This document shows positions 12,527-24,083 of a stretch of 64,000 nt of DNA, one piece after another (positions within the stretch are counted from its first letter, which is position 1; the number at the start of each line of letters is the position of its first letter). The position numbers were made by a program, and so were the translations under genes. Below the pieces are notes generated by a model, which worked only from the letters and a program-made list of their open reading frames with translations, had not been told where the DNA came from and did no database searches. Source of the DNA: Akebia trifoliata. Lineage: Eukaryota; Streptophyta; Magnoliopsida; Ranunculales; Lardizabalaceae. Where the stretch lies: contig JADQWC010000256.1 of NCBI GenBank assembly GCA_017979445.1, positions 1 to 64,000 on the forward strand, given 5' to 3'.

Positions 12527-12939
12527 GAGGTCCCCACACCTTATTTTAGTATCAAATCATAAATCCTAAGAGAAGTAGGTCTAAAAGTCCCCCTAGCCTC
12601 CCATAAACCCTAGTTTTGGAGTCCCAACTCCTTACCTAACATCCCTCCTTCGATTTTAGCCTAAAAAACACCTAAAAGCCCTTCGAAAACACCCAAAAAC
12701 CCATAACAAACTTGAAGAATCCAGATCAAAAAAGGAGATACCTTACCTCGGAAATCAGAAATCCAAATCCGAAGACAGAACGAAGCAAGGAATACAATAC
12801 AAGGAGCAATTTTTATTGGATCTGAGGGAATAAGGTCTTTGCTATCGGAAAGGTACAATTTCCTCTTTCTTTTATTATATAGGTTTTTTTTAGCAATGTA
12901 ACTTATTTGGAAAATTAGTAGAGATCGGCTTTGGCCGGG

Positions 12940-12970
12940 CGGGGTTGGTGCCTAACACCTTCCAACCCCG
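12940..12970 (+). other. conserved LTR stem-loop
   Basis: A perfect nine-base stem, CGGGGTTGG with CCAACCCCG, surrounds the loop TGCCTAACACCTT. Confidence 0.75.
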
Positions 12971-13129
12971 TAACATGATCCCCGAATTCAATTTTTTTCT
13001 GTTCTAGATTAGTTCTTTATCTATTTAGAATCATTAATCGGTTCCTAGACCGTAATAACTAGGTGGCGACTCCCAAACATCAAGGGTCAAAAGCGGATCC
13101 GCGCATCCCGTGGATCGAGGGTACTTTCA

Positions 13130-13864
13130 CATATATAACATCAATTGTTGCATGTACACAGTCACATTACTAGTTTTACAAATAGTGCTCATCTTTTCAC
13201 ACTCTTCAACCCTCCTAACACTTAAAACATACTCATTAATTAACAAAATACACGTTACGATGCACCCCTTATTATATCCGCCTTGTTCTAAAAACTACCT
13301 TCTCTATCTAACTCTTACCTACTGGAATTTTATCTCTTTAACAATATTTCTTGAACTTATACTATCTTCAAATCCAACACACTTCCCCATTCATAAATTT
13401 ATTTCTTACATCTCTTAATGAAACACATCTTTCACACATCAAGTTTACCTCCAAATACTCGTTCATTTGCGTCACATACAAAACTTCAGTTTTTGATTGA
13501 ACACCTCTATTCTGTAAGTTCCTACTTAATCTATCAAAAACCTCATTCTTTCTTCACAAGGTATCATTCTAAACATCACTTACCCACACATACTTTTACC
13601 CTTTACTCACACAATCTCAACCATATTATTTCCATGTTATAATTATATTTGTCCCCATAACACACATTTTCACGTGTAATGTTCTTTTCTACCCTACTCT
13701 ACTATGCCTATCTCATCAATCTTCTTTGCCCCAAAGTACTCAACAATTTTTTAACAATCATAATCTTCTAGTGGTGTAGATAGTTTTATTACACGGTCTG
13801 TCTCTATAATTTATAACTATAGTAAGGATGTAAAATCTTAACAGAAGTATATAATCCAAAATAA
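13130..13864. other. unassigned AT-rich sequence between A and the gag of E
   Basis: About 735 bases with short open frames on the plus strand but no recognisable protein. It may be the degraded continuation of element E past its gag, or the DNA into which A inserted. I see no repeat, terminal motif or RNA gene in it. Confidence 0.4.
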
Positions 13865-14899
13865 TCAGTATTGAATAGAAATCTGATTTCTAACATTATA
13901 ATTAGTAATTGTACCTTCCAAAATTTCGTCAAAGACATGTACTTTCTCTTGGATCACAACCATTGCATGCGACTGCGATAAATGACATTCTCTTCTTATA
14001 TGTCCCACCTGACCACACGCGTAACATGTCAACGTTTTTGTCTTCATAGATTTCTGTGGAGTGGACAGTTGGAAAGTTGGAGCCTGTGATCTCTGGACCT
14101 GCCTCGTTAGTTCTCTTGGCCCTGCTAGCCTTGTTGGAGTTCCAGTCTCTTTATGACTCAGTGATGAGGGAACCCCACAATTCAGTGGGGGAGTAGCTCT
14201 ATACTGTGGGTAAACTGATCCCGTGATATTTGGCCTCGAATGCATCGGCCTCTTAGCCTGGTCTAATCTGGAAGGAAGAGAGGTCGAAGGTTGACTAGTC
14301 TGTCCCTGGCACATCTGCAATTCCATCTCCTCTCGTTTTCGACCACTAGTTCGGTCCGCTTGTGATGGTATAAGCATGTCATCGACCTTGTTAAAATTCG
14401 ATGACCTTATTGTTCCTTGAATTGTCCCATCTAACATCTTTCTGAGCCACGCATCTTTAATCGATCGACGTGGACCTGAGCATTGCACCCTTGTGTGTCC
14501 CAACTTACCACATTCATAACACGCTATCACTTTTTCTTTCGATCGATTTAGTATTATATGTTGTTGTTTCCTACAAAACTCTTCTATTTCTTGAACGGGT
14601 AATTCTATAGTCTCGATTCTTATGTATGGTCATTTTCCCCGTGACCCTACTAGTTTCGTAATTGTTTGCCTCTTATTAGATCCTAACTCACCTTCTTCAG
14701 ATAGGCTTGGAGGCGATGATTGTACTATCCCTATTTCTTCTCGTAGTCCTCCCTGTGCTGGGATATCTACTCTAGGGTCCTTATGGGATTCATCCTTAAG
14801 ATGGTGGTCGAGTTTTTCTTCTATTCTTTCTAGTATTTTCGTTAATTGACCCACCATGATCATTTGAGCCTCAAACATCTCCAATTGTCTCCTTTCCAT
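13865..14899 (-). pseudogene. gag: Gag remnant of element E with two zinc knuckles
   Basis: One minus-strand frame runs from MERRQLEMFEAQ at 14899 to 13865, broken by a single TGA at 14630-14632. The N-terminal part could form a short coiled coil (residues 1-40). Two CX2CX4HX4C knuckles are visible: CYECGKLGHTRVQC just after the break and CYACGQVGHIRREC near the C terminus. Such knuckles bind genomic RNA in the nucleocapsid part of Gag. The usual capsid core is not evident, so the reading frame is probably internally deleted. The tRNA-iMet primer site and LTR upstream place it in a Ty3/gypsy element unrelated to the Ogre group. Pol is absent. Confidence 0.65.
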
Positions 14900-15380
14900 G
14901 CGTATCTGACTCTAGGATAATCCCGAGACTACTTCTATCAATTGTTCTATCTTGGTGAGTTGACTTGACCCAAGTAGGCCTTCCCCACCAGTTTGACTCC
15001 TTGTCATGGGTCCAGTTGTAACTCTATTTTCTTGCTTCTTTTCCTAGCCTGCAAGTTCAGAAATTTCTATTTATCAGAAGCAAGACACTTCTCCGAACTA
15101 CGCCAACATCATTATTAGGGAAACATGAGCTACAATTATAATAAGGAATCTAGTAATGAACACCATTTTCATCACTATAGAATGAACCTAGAATCTTATC
15201 TTAGGTTTACTAGGTTCTACAGACTTCTAGACACGGAAGAGCTCGCAATCCCAATACAGAACTGCTAATGAGCTCGGATATAGAATTCCTAGTGACGCTC
15301 TATGATCATCTCTAATGTCTGTGGTATCAACCTATTCTTCAAAACAAAATAGATTTGTATTGCATACGGATCTAATACTA
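14900..15380 (-). mobile_element. 5' untranslated leader of element E
   Basis: This is sequence between the primer-binding site and the gag frame on the minus strand. It has no long open frame. I see no repeats or conserved structure in it. Confidence 0.6.
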
Positions 15381-15394
15381 TGCTCTAATACCAT
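15381..15394 (-). promoter_or_regulatory. primer-binding site, tRNA-iMet type
   Basis: On the minus strand it reads ATGGTATTAGAGCA, one mismatch from the standard TGGTATCAGAGC complementary to initiator tRNA-Met. It lies one base inside the LTR end, as usual. Confidence 0.85.
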
Positions 15395-15395
15395 C

Positions 15396-18300
15396 TGTAA
15401 CACCCCGTCAAACACTAACATAAATCCCAAGGCCAAATCCCAAGGTATTAGGTGGCACCTCAAAATTTGGGCATGGCTCTCTCTGTTTATGTTAGTGTTC
15501 CACGGAACTTGAAAACATCGTAATCTAATATACCACAAATTCTGACCATATATAAAGGTAATACGAAAATAATAATGGAAAGCTGAAAATATCTAGTACA
15601 TGAGTATATCACAGTGCGGAAGTTTAACAATATACAAGATTTCCAAAGTACTCTTACTCTAATACAAACCTAACACTCATTCCAAAATCTACATACATCT
15701 TGGACGAAACTAACATCACTAAGGGGTGTTGCCCTAGTGCTCACCAAGCAATAGACTCTGATCGTCGATCTGACAGACCAGTTACTCCTTACTTAACGAT
15801 TTTGAGCCTGTTTCGGTAACTGCAAGTGCTGAAACTAAAAAAACTAGGAAGGAAAGGGTGAATAACAATGGTTACCCAGTAAGTCCACAACCAATTCCTA
15901 TTAATAATCTCCCCTAAACATAGTCGAGTAAGCATGCTGAACAGTTTAACATATGCAAAGTTTTACAAGAGAAAATACGATTAACTGGTACATATAACCA
16001 GGGATGAGCAGCTAAACAGTTTAAAAGTTTGCATCACATCAATCATCAGTACTCACTATACATTTTTCATCTTATACAAATATAGTTGACAACATTAAAA
16101 TAGTTGACATGCTTTTCAGTTTATACTTCGAAATATAACAACATATACATAATACAATTGGTGGAGTATTGGAATTAAAGAGTTGGGATTCACGACTGGA
16201 TCGCGCCCAGTCGGGACATGATATTCCTCAATAACATCGTAGTTCCTGATTTTGTGGCTGGTCGCTGTTTACCACGCTTGCGGGACCATTTATCCGGCTC
16301 AGGCTGGCCGTTTGATATGACCGTAAGCAATGGGTCTCTTTTCGATGTGTCAGAACATTCGACTACTACTAGATTGTTAGTGATCACTGACTAATCATCT
16401 TCATCTATGCCTATCAGGCTTGCATGTGATTCCCAAAATAACACTCAATTCGTATACGACCACCTTTACAATACACGTTCACTGGTAAAGATAAGAAAGG
16501 AATGGATCCGAATTCCAGTTATGACTCCACTCTCATACGCGTCCCATACCACGTATGAGCTTGGTGGTCCCTACCGTACATCCCACGATAGTACATCCCT
16601 TCAGATGATGTGACGCACTATCCCTTCAAGCATTCACAAACCCTTTAACAGCTCACAAAATAGCTACATATATATATTGTTTTCCATTTAAAACAAGAGA
16701 GAAATTAACAGAACAGGGTTGAGAATGGATATCTAGTTTCTACCATGCAACTGTGGCCACTTGGCCTAAAATAAGCAACAGTACTCGAAGCCTCTGCGCC
16801 AACATAAAGTTAAATAAACATGCAACCCTTTCGTTAATAACATGGATATTCTTTCGCCAACCTACATATAACATACAATGTAAAATGTAGACATCACCCC
16901 TCGGGTGTGACTCTGACATTTTACCGATTCATCCCTTTTTTCATTCTCTCGATATTCTCACTTTTGATTTTTTCATCGAAAATCATCAAGGTCTATTCAA
17001 ACGAGGTCACAACAGGTATGCAAAGGCAAACTGCCAAAATTAGAAAAATTGATGAAAATTTAGCTAAGTGTTGAAAACTCAAAATTTTAAAGTTATGAAA
17101 ATTGAAAATAGATTTTCATAAATGAAGGCCCACTACAACATAAGAAGATCCATGTAGTTTTGTAACCTAATTCAAAGAAATGCAAAAGATATCACGCGAA
17201 TACTTAAAACATTCCTCGTCGTGATGAAAATTTATTTTTTTTTTCCGCTTCATTTGAAGGAGTTACGAGGGCCATAAATAGTCGTTTTGGCATATTAAAA
17301 GCATGAGGAATCCAAAAACAATATCAGAAAAAAAATTTGGGCACTTTTTAATTTTCACGGTGGCTCACGGTAGCACCGTGCTTAGAGCATGGCGGCTCAC
17401 GGTGGAACTGACAAAAACTTCATTTTTGTGAATTTTTCAATTATTCTTCTTCGTTTCTTCAAGTTTTTCACTCCTTTTCAATTCTACTAAGCCACCCACA
17501 AATTAAACATTTAAACTACGATAAAAAACATCAAACATAACTATTTCTAGCATGAATTTGAAGTAAATTAAGCGACATTCTATAAATTTAAAACATACAA
17601 AAGTTTCGAAACATCCATAAATGCAATTTTTCAAAATCTATGATTATTAATAAGAATCGAGAGTCCCTTACACTTGTGGTTGTTGAACACGATAAGCGAG
17701 CTTGGAAATGAAGGAGTGACGGTCCGGAACATCGAATTTGGTGGAACTTGAATGCCAAACGAATTGGTTTGGTTGCAAAACCCTCGATGGAAATGTTCTT
17801 CCCCTTTCTAATGACAAACAATGACTCTCCTACGATTTGGATGAGGTTCCAAGTTGTTATAAACAAACCCACTTACTGATTTTTAGTGGGAGACCAAGAG
17901 AACGAAAAGGAAATGGAAGTTAAATGGGGTAAGCACGTGGAGCTCGACAACGCCGACGATTTTGCCTTCTTCATCGAGGTTCAACTCGGACTCGCTTGCG
18001 ATAGATCTTGATGGAAAGGGTTGAAACCCTAAGTTTGGAAAAATAGGCTGATCTTTTGTGAGTTGGAGAGTAGAAAGTGAATAAAAGAAATGAGTTGAAT
18101 CTTTTTATAATAAAAGTTGAGGGCATTTTTGTATTTTTCCTTCGTTTACATTTTTGACAAAATCTTGGCCATTAGAACTCGAAAATTGACATATGAGTAC
18201 TCCATTTCAAATAATTTTTCGTTACGGACCTCATGATATAGTTAAAATTTTCTAATTCTTCTTCTATAAAAAATTCACTATTTTGGGTCCTACTTAACGC

Positions 18301-18526
18301 GAAATTCGAGGATTTTATAACTTTTTCTTCCGAACTCGAATTTGAACTTGCTTACAGGCTAAAATATATATTTAGACCTCTTTGAATCCAATGGCGGAGT
18401 CAATTTTTATTAAAAATGATCGGAATAATATCCGAGTGTTTTACCTAATTTCCTTCTTCGGTATTTTCCTCAAAATATCACCATTTGACTTCTTCGAGAT
18501 ACGAGTTGAAAATCCGGGGTGTTACA
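15396..18526 (-). mobile_element. 5' LTR of element E (3131 bp)
   Basis: On the minus strand it begins TGTAACACCCCGG and ends GGGGTGTTACA, so its ends are a 10-base-plus inverted repeat as well as TG/CA. It is followed by the tRNA-iMet site. A large middle section (about 16560-16930) and its first 300 bases resemble the LTR at 59224-61034, which belongs to a tRNA-Arg element. The LTR abuts the gag region of element C at 18527, so E inserted into C. Its distal LTR and target duplication are not in the window. Confidence 0.85.
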
Positions 18527-19860
18527 AGATTTCCTTAAGATGATAAAAAAGCGAATACAACCTCGTAGAGCAATTAAACAAAAGTACCAACCCAAGCATC
18601 AATATTAGGGTTGCTACAAAGCTTAGAGATGCATCGTGTGGTACTATTCAAGGTTCTTAGGGAGTCACATGTGACAAAAATCACTTCACCTGAGCAATTG
18701 AGTAAGATGGCTAGAATGATCGTATCACCGAATGTCATCACATTCACAAAGATGAATTCAATCTAAAAGTTTGTGGCCGCATAGAGTCACTACATATCAC
18801 AATGATGTGCAAAGGTATGATCATTGTTCACGTGTTGATAAATAATGGATCTGCATTGAATGTCTATCCTTACACAACCTTAAAGAATCTAGATGTGTAC
18901 TGATCTCTCTTAAGACCTAATATTAGGTAAATTTGAGCTTTTGATAGCTCAAAGAGATAAGTAATGAGTGAAATTGATTTATCGATGACAATTGGACCTT
19001 GCACGTTCCAAATCACTTTCAAAGTGATAAACCTGCCTAATATTTTCAATTTTTTTCTTAGGAGGCCATGGATCCATTTGACCGGGGCAATGTTATCATC
19101 TCATCATCAGAAGGTGAAGTTCATTATCAACCAAGAATTGGTGTTAGTAAAATTTGAAAGTCTATTGCCAGCAGACAGATCTCTAGATGTACCATACATA
19201 AATATTAAAGGATCGAGTAAATAACTCATGTATTACTCTTTCCCATTTGAGCCAGTTAGTTACATTACAAAAGGCACAGAGATCAAGAAGACAAACTTGT
19301 CACCAATTATGATAATGATAGGAAGGGTGATGAAAGAGTTATGAAAGAAAATCAAGGCAGAGCCAAACTTATTTCAAATCATAAAGCCATGTCATAGTTT
19401 GACCTTAATTTCAAGCCAACCTGGAAGGACAGGTAAGTGATGGAGGCCAAAAAAAGGGAGCTCAAACTAGAAATTATAGAGTATCGAGAACCAATGATCT
19501 GGGACCTTGGGAAGGTCCCTCACATTAGGAAGACTTTCCTCATGCTAGTTTATACAATGATGAGTGGTGATAACCCAACTAACGACTAACAAGAGCAACC
19601 ACAACAAGAGTAAGGTCAGAAATAGCTGAAAGTACTCCTCGAGTATCAGCCATCCCTCGATGATGGCATCAATAACTTATTCAGGGAGGACTTCTTAGAA
19701 AGAGAGCTCGTGAAAATGGATAATGCTAGCAATGTCGATTTCATGATCAGACCCAGTATTGATTAGGATCCTATTGTAACCTTACTTCTTGGAGAATTAT
19801 CACTATCAGATGACCATTATGATTCCATGATGATCATCACGATTGAGTCGTGGGAGTCTC
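18527..19860 (+). pseudogene. element C: Gag C-terminus and protease remnant
   Basis: The plus-strand sequence begins with the frame DFLKMI, matching ADFIKLI in B's gag, and continues through the protease region. The protease motif is NNGSALNV where B has DNGSALNV, so the catalytic aspartate is lost. A recognisable open piece runs at 18964-19224 (PWIHLTGAMLSSHHQKVKFI against PWIHIAGAVPSSLHQRVKFI in B). Stops and frameshifts are frequent. This is an old copy of the same Tat lineage, orientated opposite to B. Nothing here could give a working enzyme. Confidence 0.8.
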
Positions 19861-21170
19861 CCTCTGCCTCAATAGTCTATCATACAAAAGGAACAAATGT
19901 TCTTTGCAATTGAGACATCATCCCAGTCACCCTTGAGGTCATTTTGGCTTAAAAAGATGTTGTTAGTTTCTTACTTTCCCCCCAAGGATCCTAATGAACT
20001 TTTATTCTTGGAGGGTATTTGTTTAGAAGATCCACCTTTATTAATAAAATCTAAAAGAAAATAGAAAATAAAAAACTTGTAAAGTTGTCTGAGCCAGGAA
20101 ATGTGGGACTAAATGAGTGTAATATCGAACCCAATTTAGATCTAATGGAGATTGAGGAAGAGTTTGATGTACAAGAGGTCGTCGTGCCAAAAAAAAATGG
20201 AAGAACTTGTATAACATCATGAGAAAGAGCGTCAAACAAATGTTGAAGAAACAAACTCGATTAATCTTGGATCCAAAGATGATTCGAAAATAGTCAAAAT
20301 TTGATCTCTTCTAAATCTAACACAATAAGACGTGACATGTTCTTGTTTATGGATAGATTCTCTAGTTACAACTAGATCAAGATGGTAGAAGAAGACCAAG
20401 ATAAGGGCATATTTATCACACCTTGGGGCATGTCTCAGAGAGCCATGATTGCTTTTTTCACGATATCATTCATAAGGACGTATATGTGGATGATATGATT
20501 ACTAAGTCAAATTTAGAAGAAGACCATCTCATCAACCTATGCAAAATCTTCGAATCGTTTGAGAAAGTTCAGTTTGAGGCTTAATCCTTTTAAGTGCGTA
20601 TTTGAGGCAACTTCGTGGAAGTTACTAGGCTTTATCATAAAATGGAGAGGTATCGAAGTAGACCCGACAAAAATGAGAGCAATTATTAAGATGAAAACAC
20701 GTAAAATACAAGTACAAATATGAGGTTTCTTAGGAAGTATTCAATATATTAGCAGGTTTATCACACAACTCACGTCAATCTATGAACTTATTTTCAAGCT
20801 TTTAACAAAAAATGAATCTTCAAAATGGAGTAGTGACTATTGGGAAGCGTTTAACAAAATCAGGAAGTTATGTTGAATCCTCCAGTCTTGGTTCCTCCTT
20901 CCCCAAGAAAACCCTTGTTAATGTATTTATTAGTGATCGAAAAGTCTATGGGATGTCTATTGGGACAACATAATGAAATCGATTGCAAAGAAATGTCAAT
21001 ATACTACCTCAGCAAAAAGTTCATAGATTATGAGGCGAAGTACTCCTCTCTTGAGAAGACATGTTGCAATTTAGTTTGGGTGTCTTAGAGACTATGTCGT
21101 TACTTGTTCAACTACAAGGTGAAGCTTATAACTAGGATGGATCCATTGAAATATTCGTTTGAGAAACTTG
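19861..21170 (+). pseudogene. element C: reverse transcriptase and RNase H remnant
   Basis: Broken frames match B's RT. YVDDMITKSNLEEDHLINL at about 20485-20545 keeps the YVDD catalytic motif, but much of the fingers and palm before it is deleted: FMDRF and a shortened block directly precede HDIIHKD. The connection and RNase H part is open at 20870-21088 (MGCLLGQHNE, YSSLEKTCCNLVW). The ORF track elsewhere is closed by stops. No function remains. Confidence 0.8.
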
Positions 21171-21940
21171 TATTTATTGGTCACACTGCCAAGTGTTAAC
21201 TATTGTTATAAAGTTCGATATCGAGTATGTCCTGCAGAAGGTACTTAAGGGCCAGGCTATCGTAGACCATCTATCAGAACACCCTTTTTTGGATTATGAA
21301 CCATTGAAGACTAACTTTCTAGATGAAGCCATCTTATTCATAAAATTCCAAGAAGATGAAGACGAATTGGGATGGAAATTGTACTTTGATGGTTTAGTAA
21401 ATCAAAATGCAATGAGATCAGGGCCATTTTAGTTAAGTCTGACAAATCGCATGTACCTATAGTAGTAAGGTTACGTTTTCAGTACATAAACAATCAAGCA
21501 GAGTATGAGGTATGAATAATGGGTCTCAAGACATTGATAGATATGGAAATCGATGAAATAAACGTATTCAGGGAGTCCAGACTAGTTGTCTACCAAACTA
21601 CCAGGAATGGCAGACATGAGAACAAAGACTGGTACTGTATCATCAGTATATCGAATAGCTGAATTCAACTTTTTCTTGAATCACTTTCACCTACATACTG
21701 AGAGCCAAGAGTCAATTTGCAAACATATTAGCAACCTTAGACTTTATGATCAAAGTCACTAAAGAAACAACTATCGATTCCTTGAAAATAGGGATTGAGG
21801 ATGAACCATTCTATAATTTTTCAATTGAGGTAGAGGATATAGAAACAAAAATTCCATAGTTTTTCGACATCAAGACTTATATAGAAGTCAAAACCTACCA
21901 TTCAGAACTATAGAAACTTAGAAAAAAAAACTATTCAACA
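21171..21940 (+). pseudogene. element C: second (Tat-type) RNase H remnant
   Basis: Open at 21193-21432 and then broken. The block YVLQKVLKGQAIVDHLSEHP matches B, followed by YFDGLVNQ, which holds the first catalytic aspartate. The later NNQAEYEV box persists, but the GDSSLVV box reads RESRLVV, so the third acidic residue has changed. The presence of this second RNase H between RT-RNase H and integrase is a hallmark of the Tat lineage. Confidence 0.75.
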
Positions 21941-22511
21941 ATTAACATGACTATTCTTCTTAAGAAATGGGACACTTTACAAGAGATCCCACCATAAAGT
22001 TTTCTTTCAATGTGTAGTTCGGGACAAAGCCAAACATCTCATAGAAGTTTTTCATGGAGGGATTTACGATCCTCATATGAATAAACACATGCTAGCACGA
22101 AAAATAATAAGGATGCGCTATTACTAGTCCACGCTGGATAGTGACTATTTTCAACATGTCAAGAAATGCCATTAGTGTCAGATATATGCCAACAAAATCA
22201 ATGCACTACCAAATGAACTCCACAACATGATGTTACTGTGGTCTTTCTCACTCTAGGGCATTGGCATCATTGGTCTAATCAATCCTAAGGCATCAAACAA
22301 TCCCAAATTTATTCTGGTTGCTATCGACTACTTCACAAAGTGGATGGAAGCTATGTCTTACGTGAACGTCGTAAAATGGTGAGTTATTAGATTTTTAAAG
22401 CGGAACATCATTTGTAGATATGGACTACCTAGCACCATTGTATCAAATATAGCTTTCAACATAAAGAATAAAGACATGAAAAAGCTCTGCGACAATTTTC
22501 CTATAAAGTAC
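21941..22511 (+). pseudogene. element C: integrase N-terminal half, interrupted by B
   Basis: Zinc-binding and core parts of an integrase are readable across frames: HKHMLARK-like text at about 22080, then AIDYFTKWMEA at about 22320 with the first catalytic aspartate. The second catalytic site reads VSNIAFN where B has VTDNAKN, so that aspartate is gone. At 22511 element B begins. The protein resumes at 53765. Confidence 0.8.
22507..22511. repeat. left target-site duplication of element B (AGTAC)
   Basis: AGTAC immediately precedes the LTR start TGTAGACAC and recurs at 53760-53764 right after the other LTR end. The integrase sequence of C is continuous across the pair. Confidence 0.95.
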
Positions 22512-22704
22512 TGTAGACACAGGATTTCGTCATTATGATGACCACATCTACAATGGTTTGGAGTCGCCACCATTCATTTTTGTAAGTGGGTGTGAATGGT
22601 CACCCGATGTGTATTTTTTAGAAAATGTGACATTTTTTACATTTAGTGACTCTCGATGGATAGGAACTAATCGAGCCTTGAGATTCGGGGTAAGCGACTC
22701 GGTT

Positions 22705-22739
22705 GGAGAAAAGGGAAGGTGTTAGGCACCCTTTTCTCC
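22705..22739 (-). other. conserved LTR stem-loop, long-stem form
   Basis: A perfect 11-base stem, GGAGAAAAGGG with CCCTTTTCTCC, surrounds the same 13-base loop (TGCCTAACACCTT on the minus strand) that the other LTR family presents on a different nine-base stem. Confidence 0.8.
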
Positions 22740-23252
22740 CCACTAAATAGTGGTAACCTCAACTCAACTCGGTCATTTTAATCGAAAATACAATAATAAA
22801 AACGATGTGCCACATGTTGATAATGTGTACCCTAAGTAGGGATTTATTTTTGGCTTGATTATAGGATCATCCCATTGAAGGGGATGATCCTTATAAACCT
22901 TTGCCTTGAGAAGAGAGGAGGGGGATAATAGAAGAGGGAGGAGGAGAAAGTAGAGAGAGAGAGGGGGAGATTGCCTTGAACCCACCTTGAAGCTTCTTTC
23001 TTCTTTTCTTCTTCTTCTTTGATATCTTCTGAGGTCATTAGTAGTTTAGGAAAATATTATTTTTTCTGTGTAATTGAAGGAGTAGAGAAGAGATGAGAGA
23101 GGTGAATGGAGTATAGTAATTTTTTGTGAGACTTGGGGAAGAGAATTGAGAGTATTTTTGTAGTGAGAATTGAAAATAATGGTTGGTATTAAGAGTTGGG
23201 GGGAGAATTTTGTAGTGAAAAGTTGGGGGAATTTTTGGGAAGAGGATGAGGG

Positions 23253-23260
23253 TATTTATA
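23253..23260 (-). promoter_or_regulatory. TATA box of B's 3' LTR
   Basis: TATAAATA on the minus strand in the context CATCTATAAATACCC, also present at 52371-52378 in the 5' LTR. Confidence 0.65.
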
Positions 23261-23630
23261 GATGTTGAGGAGTTATTTTAGGGATATAATGGGGTGAAGT
23301 GAAGAAAAAAGATAGAATGGTTATGAGTTTGAGAGAGAAGTGCGTGTAATTTAGAGGAGATTGGAGGGTATTTAGGGAAGGGGGTTAAATGGGTGAGTTT
23401 TGACCCAAATGGTTTAGATCCTATCCAACCCATTTGGGTGGAGTGTTTGGTGAGGTGAGTTTAAGATGGTGGTGAAAGCGCCCTCGATCCGCGGGGTGCG
23501 CGGATCCGCTTTTGACCCTTGAGGTTTGGGAGTCGCCATCTAGTTATTGTGGTCTAGGAACCAAACTGACTCTAACATGGATAAAAGGAACTAATCTACC
23601 ATAAAAAATCTAAATTCGGGGATCAAGTTA

Positions 23631-23661
23631 CGGGGTTGGAAGGTATTAGGCACCAACCCCG
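23631..23661 (-). other. conserved LTR stem-loop in S
   Basis: A perfect nine-base stem CGGGGTTGG with CCAACCCCG. The 13-base loop has one substitution (TGCCTAATACCTT on the minus strand). Confidence 0.75.
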
Positions 23662-24075
23662 CCCGGCCAAAGCCGGTCTCTACTAAATTCCCAAGTAAAT
23701 TACATTGCTAAAACCTAGATAAAAAAAATAAATAAAAATAAAAATTTACCTTTCCGATGGCAAGGACTTGGTTCCCTCAGATCTGACAAAAAGAACTCCT
23801 TGTACCGTGCTCCCTTGCTTCGTTCTGTTTCCGGATTTGACTTCGGATCTCCGAGGCAAGGTATCTCCTTGTTTTTGAATCTGAACTCTTCAAGTTCGTT
23901 GAGGATTCGGGGTGTTTTTAGAAGGCTTTTGGGTGTTTTCTAGACTAAAATGAAGGAGGGATGTTAGCTAAGGAGTTGGGGCTCCAAACTAGGGTTTATG
24001 GGGGGCTAGGGGAGCTTCTAGACCTACTTCTCTTAGGATTTATTATTTGATACGAAAATAGGGTGTGAGCACCTC

Positions 24076-24083
24076 TATTTATA
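24076..24083 (-). promoter_or_regulatory. TATA box of solo LTR S
   Basis: TATAAATA on the minus strand followed by GAGGTGCTCACA, as in the other LTRs of this family. Confidence 0.6.

Larger units (their letters stand above)
6291..13129 (+). mobile_element. 5'-truncated non-autonomous Ogre-like element A
   Basis: The element aligns colinearly with H from about 31500 to 38382. It has a leader block (6630-7480), a long noncoding middle, three stem-loops (9181-9337), a 77-bp repeat array (10020-10790), a polypurine tract and a 3' LTR. The 5' LTR, primer site and the 194-bp repeats are missing. I find no conserved protein: the short frames at 9421-9959 share DNA with H but do not stay open there. 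The element depended on proteins made elsewhere. Confidence 0.85.
11392..13129 (+). mobile_element. 3' LTR of element A (1738 bp)
   Basis: It starts TGTAGACACCCC and ends GGGTACTTTCA, aligning throughout with the LTRs of H. It is followed by unrelated sequence with no primer site, which makes it a 3' LTR. A possible five-base target duplication cannot be tested because the 5' end is lost. Confidence 0.9.

Noticed and set aside
13110..13642. Two plus-strand open frames (102 and 74 residues)
   Set aside because: AT-rich sequence across the end of A's LTR and beyond. Composition and lack of similarity suggest chance frames.
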